From contig NZ_QSSH01000046.1 in assembly GCF_003438495.1 (NCBI RefSeq), forward strand, positions 1 to 11,422: a stretch of 11,422 nucleotides of DNA, written 5' to 3'. Position 1 is the first letter of the stretch; each line of letters opens with the position of its first letter. Origin of the DNA: Collinsella sp. TF05-9AC. Lineage in GTDB: Bacteria > Actinomycetota > Coriobacteriia > Coriobacteriales > Coriobacteriaceae. Position numbers and translations under genes: made by a program. The notes beneath the pieces were generated by a model. The model did no database searches and was not told where the DNA came from. It saw nothing but the letters and a program-made list of their open reading frames with translations. Below, one piece after another: positions 6,617 to 11,422 of this stretch.

Positions 6617-6620
6617 TTGG

Positions 6621-6645
6621 TCGGCGAAGGTGCGCGCTTTGCCGA
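6621..6645 (+). other. hairpin between licT and the PTS permease gene
   Basis: TCGGCGAAG (6621-6629) pairs with CTTTGCCGA (6637-6645), nine pairs with one G.U and a 7-nt loop. No T-run follows. It could tune expression between the two genes or stabilise mRNA; E. coli bgl has a second terminator in the corresponding gap, but this hairpin lacks the tail. Confidence 0.45.
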
Positions 6646-6684
6646 TGGTTACATATAAAACACAACATGGGAGAAATGGTATTT

Positions 6685-8055
6685 ATGGCAGATACAACCA
6701 AGCTCGCTGCCGAGATTCTCGAGATGGTGGGCGGTGCAGAAAACGTTACATTTGTAGCCCACTGCATGACTCGTTTAAGGTTCAATCTTAAGGACGAAAG
6801 CATCGTAGATGATGCAAAAGTCAAGGCAATCGATGGTGTGATCGATATTCGCCATTCAGCAGGGCAATACCAAGTGATTGTGGGGCCCAAGGTCGATAAG
6901 GTCTACGAAATCGTTGCAAAGGAAACCGGGGTTGACACCGGGAAGTCCGCGGCAGATGAAGGCGAGACCAAAGGTTTTCTGGGAAAGCTGATGAAGCTGA
7001 TCAGCGGCATCATGATGCCCGTTCTTCCCGCCTTGATTGCATGCGGAATGATAAACGCCGTCCTTAGTATCCTGACGACGGCAGGTGTCGTTTCCGCTGA
7101 GAGCGGAATTTATACCCTGCTGTACGGCATGGGAAACGCCAGCATGTATTTCTTGCCCGTTCTCGTCGGATCGTCTGCGGCCAAATTCTTTGGAATCGAT
7201 CAATATATCGGTGCGGTGCTCGGTGCAATCCTGCTTTACCCGACTTTTGTTGCCGCAGCTGGAGCTGGTGATGCGCTGGATTTGTTCGGCATGAAGTTCA
7301 CGATGGTGAGCTATGCCTCGACGGTGTTTCCCGCTATCGTGGCGGCTTGGTTCGCATCCGTTCTTTATAAGTGGCTGCGTGCGGTTCTTCCCGATGCTTT
7401 GGCATTTGCACTCGTTCCGTTCCTGACAGTTGCTATTGCTGCCCCCATCTCGCTTCTTGTGGTTGGCCCGGTTATCCAACAGGCGAGCTCCTTGCTTGCG
7501 ACTGCCGTACTGGCGGTCTATCAGTTCAGTCCCATTCTTTGCGGCGTTATTCTTGGACCGATATTTGGCCTCGTCATGATTCCTCTTGGACTCCATTGGG
7601 CCCTCATTGTGATCTCCATCAACAATATTATGACCGTCGGTTCCGACCCTATCCTTGGACTTCTTTGCGGTAGCATGGGTGTCGTCGGCGCTTGCTTGGC
7701 GTTTGCTTTCCGCTCGAAGGATCCGAGCGAAAAGAGCCTTGGATTCAGCTGTGCCATTACGAGCCTGTGCGGAATTACAGAACCTGCCCTGTATGGCATA
7801 GTTTTGGAGCACAAGAAGATCATCGTCGCTTCCATGATTTCTGGTGCAATTAGCGCTGTTATCCCGGCTATCTTCAATACCCGCACGTTCGTTATGACGT
7901 CGAGTGGTATTTTCAGCTTCCCCGGCTACATGAATCCTTCCGGTGATATGAGCAGCCTTATTGGTGCGATCCTTTGCAATGTCGTTGGTTTTATTCTTAC
8001 CTTCGTCCTCGTCTACATCATGTATCGCCCTGATGCAGACACGTCGGCGGAATAG
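6685..8055 (+). CDS. PTS permease EIIBC, glucose/beta-glucoside superfamily
   Basis: The 456-residue membrane protein imports and phosphorylates a sugar. The EIIB domain is at about 1-80, with phospho-acceptor Cys27 in HCMTRLRF. The EIIC domain is at about 100-447, with multiple hydrophobic segments and the family signature GITEPALYG (363-371). Unlike BglF-type proteins (about 620 aa) it stops after EIIC and has no EIIA domain, so phosphate must come from an EIIA encoded elsewhere. ATG 6685 is chosen because GGGAGA (6669-6674) lies about 10 nt upstream; in-frame ATGs at 6667 and 6676 overlap or lack that site. Coexpression with the LicT-like protein fits a beta-glucoside-type sugar, but sucrose, trehalose or N-acetylated sugars are also handled by this superfamily. 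Confidence 0.9.
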   Translation: MADTTKLAAEILEMVGGAENVTFVAHCMTRLRFNLKDESIVDDAKVKAIDGVIDIRHSAGQYQVIVGPKVDKVYEIVAKETGVDTGKSAADEGETKGFLGKLMKLISGIMMPVLPALIACGMINAVLSILTTAGVVSAESGIYTLLYGMGNASMYFLPVLVGSSAAKFFGIDQYIGAVLGAILLYPTFVAAAGAGDALDLFGMKFTMVSYASTVFPAIVAAWFASVLYKWLRAVLPDALAFALVPFLTVAIAAPISLLVVGPVIQQASSLLATAVLAVYQFSPILCGVILGPIFGLVMIPLGLHWALIVISINNIMTVGSDPILGLLCGSMGVVGACLAFAFRSKDPSEKSLGFSCAITSLCGITEPALYGIVLEHKKIIVASMISGAISAVIPAIFNTRTFVMTSSGIFSFPGYMNPSGDMSSLIGAILCNVVGFILTFVLVYIMYRPDADTSAE

Positions 8056-8068
8056 ACAATTATTCGGA

Positions 8069-8103
8069 ATGTAAGCTGCTGAAAACCCCGCGGCAGATTG
8101 CAT
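8069..8103 (+). other. structured element upstream of the esterase terminator
   Basis: ATGTAA (8069-8074) pairs with TTGCAT (8098-8103, one G.U), and CTGC (8076-8079) pairs with GCAG (8093-8096), separated by one G/A mismatch, with a 13-nt loop. The 5' side GGAATGTAAGCTGC (8066-8079) resembles the 5' half of a RAT (GGATTGTTACTGC). It ends 2 nt before the next terminator stem, so a second antitermination site is conceivable; the 3' half does not match the RAT consensus. Confidence 0.35.
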
Positions 8104-8105
8104 AT

Positions 8106-8146
8106 GGTGGGCTTGCGATTGATCTGCGCGAGCCCACCTCGTTTTT
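8106..8146 (+). terminator. intrinsic terminator between EIIBC and esterase genes
   Basis: GGTGGGCTTGCG (8106-8117) pairs with CGCGAGCCCACC (8127-8138), 12 pairs with one G.U and a 9-nt loop, followed by TCGTTTTT (8139-8146). The T-run abuts the esterase Shine-Dalgarno. Either the esterase receives only readthrough or regulated transcription, or it has its own unrecognised promoter. Confidence 0.8.
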
Positions 8147-8159
8147 GGAGTGACTGGTT

Positions 8160-9140
8160 ATGACAATTACTGCCGATATGACATTTGGAGAAATCGCACT
8201 TCTTCCTGAGTTCGCTGGGTTCGGTGAGCATCTCATGCTTTGCCGACCTTCAACTTGGGAGCGCATGTGGAATAAGCCCATCGCGGCCCATTTGAATTCC
8301 GACACTAATCCGTATGAAGTTACTCGTGTTCTGCGCGGGTTGAATCGGATTGTTGAGCTTGCGGATGACGGGAGGCAGGTTGCATACGATATTTGGGATG
8401 AAGCCGATTGTATTCGCGATCCGACCCGGCGCAACGCAAAGCTGTTTTTCTTTCCGGGGCGACCGGGGGCGCCATTCGTTATCGCGATTTCGGGTGGGGG
8501 CTATCAGAGCGTTTGTCACCAAATGGAAGGTTTTCCCGTTGCTCCCGAGCTCAACGATGCGGGCTATAACGTGTTTGTGTTGTCATACAGGGTGAGGGTC
8601 GAGCCGCTGATGCCGCGTCCGATCGATGACCTTAATCGCGCAGTCCGTTTTGTCCTCGAGAATTCAACGCGATTTAATGTGGACAAAAAATATGCGGTTA
8701 TCGGTTTTTCCGCTGGCGCGCATTTGACCGCCGAGTGGGGGACGGATAACAAGGGGTTTGCATCTTACGGATGCGAGCCGCCAAAAGCTTTGGTTCTGTG
8801 TTACGCCCCGATTGACCTTCATGAGTCCGAATGTGCGTCAGACCATAGATTTCTTGATTCGGTGTGCGGTGGAGCTGGGCACGATGCGATTGATGATTTC
8901 TGCATTGATCAACATGTGTGGGAACGGTATCCGCCGACATATCTTTGGCAATGCGCCGACGATGATGTCGTATCGCCCGGCAATCTCGGAAAGATGGTTG
9001 ACGCACTGGATGCGGCTGGGGTGCACCACGAGGAGATTGTGTATCCAGAAGGAGGACATGCGTTAATGAAACCTCATGCGCCGGAAACTGATCACTGGTG
9101 CTCGGGTGTCGTTGAGTTCCTTAAGGGCTATCTCGGCTAA
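8160..9140 (+). CDS. alpha/beta-hydrolase, esterase/acetylesterase-like
   Basis: The 326-residue hydrolase has no visible signal peptide and is probably cytoplasmic. SGGGYQSV (111-118) is the oxyanion-hole segment equivalent to HGGG. The nucleophile is Ser184 in GFSAGAHL (182-189), the acid lies in ADDDVV (266-271), and His300 is in EGGHAL (298-302). This is the esterase/lipase pattern seen in small carbohydrate deacylases. About 90 residues precede the hydrolase fold (TFGEIALLPEFAGFGEHLM) and look like an extra N-terminal segment of unknown role. ATG 8160 follows TGGAG (8146-8150). It follows the PTS permease in the same A/T-richer block, so it may remove acyl groups from the imported sugar phosphate. 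Substrate is not predictable, and a peptidase- or lactonase-like role is not excluded. Confidence 0.8.
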   Translation: MTITADMTFGEIALLPEFAGFGEHLMLCRPSTWERMWNKPIAAHLNSDTNPYEVTRVLRGLNRIVELADDGRQVAYDIWDEADCIRDPTRRNAKLFFFPGRPGAPFVIAISGGGYQSVCHQMEGFPVAPELNDAGYNVFVLSYRVRVEPLMPRPIDDLNRAVRFVLENSTRFNVDKKYAVIGFSAGAHLTAEWGTDNKGFASYGCEPPKALVLCYAPIDLHESECASDHRFLDSVCGGAGHDAIDDFCIDQHVWERYPPTYLWQCADDDVVSPGNLGKMVDALDAAGVHHEEIVYPEGGHALMKPHAPETDHWCSGVVEFLKGYLG

Positions 9141-9147
9141 GTAAAAT

Positions 9148-9190
9148 ACACGCCGCCCTTTTGCCCATGTGACTCTGGTGCGTGTTGTTT
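9148..9190 (+). terminator. weak terminator-like hairpin after the esterase gene
   Basis: ACACGCC (9148-9154) pairs with GGTGCGTGT (9177-9185) with one bulged T, followed by TGTTT. The loop is long (22 nt). It lies just after the esterase stop and may end the PTS locus transcript. Confidence 0.4.
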
Positions 9191-9196
9191 GCGGTA

Positions 9197-9223
9197 TTGA
9201 CTCCATCAAAAGACGGCTAATGT
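9197..9223 (+). promoter_or_regulatory. candidate promoter of the DUF4867-type gene
   Basis: TTGACT (9197-9202) is a good -35. TAATGT (9218-9223) lies 15 nt later, a short spacing. Alternative -10 hexamers TAGAAT (9226-9231) and TATATA (9235-9240) are better in sequence but poorly spaced. The region is clearly A/T-rich and promoter-like; the exact site is uncertain. Confidence 0.3.
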
Positions 9224-9265
9224 TCTAGAATGTTTATATAGTCACATTTACGAACAGGAGCGAAC

Positions 9266-9910
9266 ATGCATATCTACTCTGTTACCGATTCCGAGTTCAA
9301 GTCCTACGGCCGCGTGTGGGACGACGTACCCTCCAGCCTGACAGCTCCGCTTGTCGAGGCACTTTCCGCCACGCCCATTCCCGAGGGTAGCAAGTATGTG
9401 GCCTCCGCGCCCGAGCTGGAACAGGTCGAAGGTGCCGACACGCTCGGTCTGCTCATGTACGGCGGCCGCCCCTTCCAGCTGGGCTGGTGCAACGGCCGTA
9501 ACACGAAGCTCAACTGCCTGGAGTATCACCGCGCCAGCGAGTTCAACCTGGGCGCCCGCGATTTTATCCTGCTGCTGGCCAAGCGCGAGCAGATCGTCGA
9601 CGGCAAGCTCGATACCGCGCAGGTCAAGGCCTTCCGCGCGCCGGCCGGCACGCTCGTCGAGGTCTACGCCACGACGCTGCACTACACGCCGTGCATGGTC
9701 GACGACGGTGGCTTCCAGGTAATGGTAGCGCTGCCCGCCGGCACCAATGGTCCGCGTCCCGAGGCCGCTGCCAACATGTCCGCCGCCGGCGACAGCTACT
9801 GCTACTGGAAGGCCGACAAGTGGGTCCTCTGCCACGCCGATAGTCCCAAAGCAGCCGAGGGCGGCTACGTAGGCCTAACCGGCAAAAACCTCGACATCAC
9901 CTGCGACTAG
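9266..9910 (+). CDS. cupin-like protein, probable DUF4867 family
   Basis: The 214-residue soluble protein resembles, from memory, the DUF4867 family of unknown function. Conserved-looking blocks are GGRPFQLGWCNGRNTKLNCLE (66-86, in part), EYHRASEFNLGARDFILLLA (86-105), APAGTLVEVYATTLHYTPC (125-143) and VALPAGTN (154-161). His88, Glu92 and His139 within beta-rich stretches suggest a small metal-binding cupin barrel. The preference for G/C third positions matches the sugar operon, not the PTS locus. ATG 9266 follows AGGAG (9256-9260). It is a single gene with its own promoter region, ending at an inverted-repeat region; no operon partner hints at the substrate. The family call is from recognition, the fold is inference. 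Confidence 0.7.
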   Translation: MHIYSVTDSEFKSYGRVWDDVPSSLTAPLVEALSATPIPEGSKYVASAPELEQVEGADTLGLLMYGGRPFQLGWCNGRNTKLNCLEYHRASEFNLGARDFILLLAKREQIVDGKLDTAQVKAFRAPAGTLVEVYATTLHYTPCMVDDGGFQVMVALPAGTNGPRPEAAANMSAAGDSYCYWKADKWVLCHADSPKAAEGGYVGLTGKNLDITCD

Positions 9911-9916
9911 CGCTTC

Positions 9917-9974
9917 GTCTCAATCCTGTAACATCTAGCAGCCAAAATCGTCTCTACCTGTTACAGAACGAGAC
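9917..9974. repeat. long inverted repeat, copy 1
   Basis: GTCTCAATCCTGTAACA (9917-9933) is complementary to TGTTACAGAACGAGAC (9959-9974) apart from a few mismatches and one extra base, around a 25-nt loop. It starts 7 nt after the stop of the DUF4867-type gene. A second copy lies at 9998-10054. No T-run of terminator quality follows. Confidence 0.75.
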
Positions 9975-9997
9975 AAACTGCAGGGGGCTGCCCGAAA

Positions 9998-10054
9998 ATC
10001 TCAATCTGTAACACTAGGCTCGGTTTTGACGGTCTAACTGTTACAGACCGAGAC
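9998..10054. repeat. long inverted repeat, copy 2
   Basis: ATCTCAATCTGTAACA (9998-10013) pairs with TGTTACAGACCGAGAC (10039-10054) around a 25-nt loop. Arms match copy 1 at most positions while the loop has changed, the pattern expected of two related mobile palindromes or paired-stem selection. GTTTTGAC (10023-10030) can also pair with GTCAAAAAC (10061-10069), giving an alternative fold. Confidence 0.75.
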
Positions 10055-10071
10055 AAACCGGTCAAAAACAT

Positions 10072-10096
10072 CACAAAGGTGCCTGTCCCCTTCGTG
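10072..10096. repeat. GGGGACAGG-type palindrome between convergent genes
   Basis: CACAAAGG (10072-10079) pairs with CCTTCGTG (10089-10096), one mismatch, around TGCCTGTCC. Read on the minus strand the core is AAGGGGACAGGCACCTTTGT, clearly related to the palindrome at 3392-3426. It lies 9 nt past the stop of the minus-strand ATPase gene and may also act as its 3' end. Confidence 0.6.
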
Positions 10097-10105
10097 GTGG
10101 TTTTC

Positions 10106-11212
10106 CTACAGCTGACTGCGCAGGTAGTCAGCCATATAGGGGACGGCGAAGCGCACGTAGCCGCGGCGCGCCTGCTCGATAACGCCGGCGTCGATGAGGC
10201 GCCGGCGATACTTTTGCGCATAGTCGGGTGTGACTGACATGCGCTTCGCAACATCAGAAATGCGAGACACAGCGTCTTCGTCATCAGTCATTGCGGAGAG
10301 AAACGCGACGTCTTGGTCTGACAGCGCGGCGAGCGTCGTTTCGCACACATCGTTTTCGAAATCGACTTTCGACGCCTCGATGGCTCCGTCGATTAACCCT
10401 TGCGTCGCACGTTCGCCTGTCCTGCAGCGATTGGCGATGTTATAGCCGATGAGTTGCAGCATATAGGGCGAGCCTTGGGTTGCGCGAGCGGCACGGAGGC
10501 GAAGATCGCTTGGAATATCAAGGCCGAGCTCATCGAAAGCCCGCTGGTAATAGGTATCGACATCTCCGACCGAAAGTGGCTCGAGCGTGACCTTTCGAGC
10601 GCGGTTGAGAAATGTCAGCACACGGTCATTGAGTGTTGCGCAGACGGCTCCCGGAAGGCCCGCCATGACGAGCGCGACGTTGAGTCGTTCGCCGACCAGC
10701 TCTTGATAGGCGGTGACGAGCTGTCTGATCTCGGGTGAATTTGCTTGGAGCTCGTCGATGAGGATGAGGATGCCGTGCCCCTGCTCGGTCAGTTTGCGCG
10801 CGAGCTGCGTGAGCTTGAACTGAAAGCTCTTGGTCTCCTGCACGTCTCGTGTGAACTCGAGGCCTGCCGAGAGCCCGAAAACACTTAGGCTGCCGCTCGC
10901 GAGTTTGGGAAGGCGGCGTTTGTTGACGTAAGGTTTGCCTGCTTCTTGGATTTTCTCGACAATGCGCTCGAGCATATCCTCGGAGGCTACGGTAGGCGTG
11001 GCGACAACAAAGCCGAGCTTGCGTGCGCGGTCGGCAAGTTCCCACAGAAGAACTGTCTTGCCGCTGCCTCGCTGTCCAAGCATGAGCATGGCTCGGTCGC
11101 GATTGCCCGGTTCCTGCTCAAGGCCGGATATGAATGTCGAAATTACAGTTTCGCGCCCGACGAGATAGGATGGGCGATTTCCAAATGAGGGGGAGAAGAT
11201 GGTTTCAGTCAT
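10106..11212 (-). CDS. AAA-family ATP-binding protein with C-terminal winged helix
   Basis: The 368-residue P-loop ATPase is of the AAA_16/archaeal-ATPase-like type. Walker A is GQRGSGKT (46-53) and Walker B is ILILIDEL (148-155). A VALVMAGLPG strand (179-188) fits the sensor-1 position and QGSPYMLQLIG (246-256) fits the lid region. Residues about 295-365 resemble a winged helix (ISDVAKRMSVTPDYAQKYRRRLIDAGVI), suggesting DNA or partner binding. No membrane segment or nuclease domain is seen. ATG is at 11212-11210, preceded on the minus strand by AAAGGAG (11222-11216). It is convergent with the DUF4867-type gene and has no evident partner in the window. Related stand-alone ATPases act in DNA-linked or stress/defence functions, but none can be assigned here. 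Confidence 0.85.
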   Translation of the reverse strand: MTETIFSPSFGNRPSYLVGRETVISTFISGLEQEPGNRDRAMLMLGQRGSGKTVLLWELADRARKLGFVVATPTVASEDMLERIVEKIQEAGKPYVNKRRLPKLASGSLSVFGLSAGLEFTRDVQETKSFQFKLTQLARKLTEQGHGILILIDELQANSPEIRQLVTAYQELVGERLNVALVMAGLPGAVCATLNDRVLTFLNRARKVTLEPLSVGDVDTYYQRAFDELGLDIPSDLRLRAARATQGSPYMLQLIGYNIANRCRTGERATQGLIDGAIEASKVDFENDVCETTLAALSDQDVAFLSAMTDDEDAVSRISDVAKRMSVTPDYAQKYRRRLIDAGVIEQARRGYVRFAVPYMADYLRSQL

Positions 11213-11220
11213 AAGTCTCC

Positions 11221-11257
11221 TTTCCTTTCTTTCCTATTTTTTCCTTTCTTTCCTATT
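11221..11257 (-). repeat. 18-bp tandem duplication in the ATPase promoter/leader
   Basis: TTTCCTTTCTTTCCTATT occurs at 11221-11238 and again at 11240-11257, a 19-bp period. On the minus strand it reads as purine-rich AATAGGAAAGAAAGGAAA, containing Shine-Dalgarno-like AGGA motifs just ahead of the true ribosome site. Confidence 0.9.
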
Positions 11258-11264
11258 CAGTCAA
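11236..11264 (-). promoter_or_regulatory. candidate promoter of the ATPase gene
   Basis: On the minus strand TTGACT (11264-11259) is followed after exactly 17 nt by AAAAAT (11241-11236). The spacer is almost entirely one copy of the tandem repeat. The transcript would start near 11229 with a very short leader carrying the ribosome site. Confidence 0.4.
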
Positions 11265-11280
11265 ATGGTCTGCCAGCCGA

Positions 11281-11314
11281 GGGCGCCTTCGCTGTTGTGG
11301 AGGCGCCCTTTTTT
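11281..11314 (+). terminator. plus-strand intrinsic terminator upstream of the ATPase gene
   Basis: GGGCGCCT (11281-11288) pairs perfectly with AGGCGCCC (11301-11308), followed by six T (11309-11314). It is oriented for plus-strand transcripts, yet no plus-strand gene ends here; the nearest, at 9910, is 1.4 kb upstream. It may stop transcription running antisense to the ATPase gene or belong to an unrecognised transcript. Confidence 0.75.
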
Positions 11315-11422
11315 GCAAGTGAGTAGACTTTTTGGCTTAGTCTGACCACGCCGGAACATGCCAGGTAAGCTACCTGCACTGATAATTGTTCTCGGGGGAA
11401 GCGGGCACTGCGGGGCGCGGCA
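11315..11422. other. window edge, no supported gene
   Basis: A plus-strand frame opens at ATG 11358 and stays open to the edge (21 codons), but it lacks a convincing ribosome site. A minus-strand frame is open from the edge to 11261 but runs through the terminator hairpin and does not look protein-like. AGACT (11326-11330) and AGTCT (11339-11343) form a small inverted repeat. Nothing else is evident. Confidence 0.5.

Noticed and set aside
6856..8103. 415-codon minus-strand open frame opposite the PTS permease
   Set aside because: The plus-strand permease has complete motifs and membrane segments; the reverse product is a polar, basic sequence with no family pattern.
9917..10096. CRISPR array
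   Set aside because: Only two inverted-repeat copies with differing loops, no regular direct repeats and spacers, and no cas genes.
11261..11422. Minus-strand open frame entering from the right edge
   Set aside because: It runs through a perfect terminator-type hairpin and the ATPase -35 region, and the peptide shows no recognisable protein character.

Overview
The window looks like chromosomal DNA of a gut actinobacterium of the class Coriobacteriia, most likely Collinsella or a close relative. This is inferred from the strong G/C bias at third codon positions in most genes, from intergenic palindromes built on GGGACAG and GGGACGGGG cores that I associate with this group, and from the gene mix (luxS, LicT/PTS locus, two-subunit transketolase). 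No ribosomal RNA or other decisive marker is present, so the taxonomic call is an inference.

Region 1 (1-4935) is a plus-strand sugar operon. A promoter region rich in GTTTA motifs precedes a FucI/AraA-type ketol isomerase, the N- and C-terminal halves of a split transketolase (2-nt gap, then 8-nt overlap) and, after a perfect 16-bp-arm palindrome, a GlpK-like FGGY kinase. The simplest reading is: aldose isomerised to ketose, ketose phosphorylated, two-carbon unit moved by transketolase into central metabolism. The sugar cannot be told from sequence, and no transporter or regulator for it lies in the window.

Region 2 (4936-5576) is luxS behind four mutually complementary segments that can form alternative hairpins, one of them a good intrinsic terminator. 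A candidate extended -10 promoter lies in the loop of the largest hairpin.

Region 3 (5577-9140) is a compositionally different, more A/T-rich PTS locus. It holds a leader with a RAT-like element overlapping a strong terminator, a LicT/BglG antiterminator, a beta-glucoside-type EIIBC permease without an EIIA domain, a second strong terminator, and an alpha/beta-hydrolase esterase where a phospho-glucosidase would be expected. It may have arrived by transfer.

Region 4 (9141-11422) returns to G/C-rich coding. A small cupin-like DUF4867-type protein on the plus strand faces a minus-strand AAA ATPase with a C-terminal winged helix. Between their 3' ends are two copies of a long inverted repeat and another GGGACAG-type palindrome. 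The ATPase gene has an 18-bp tandem duplication in its promoter/leader. The last ~110 bases hold no gene I can support.
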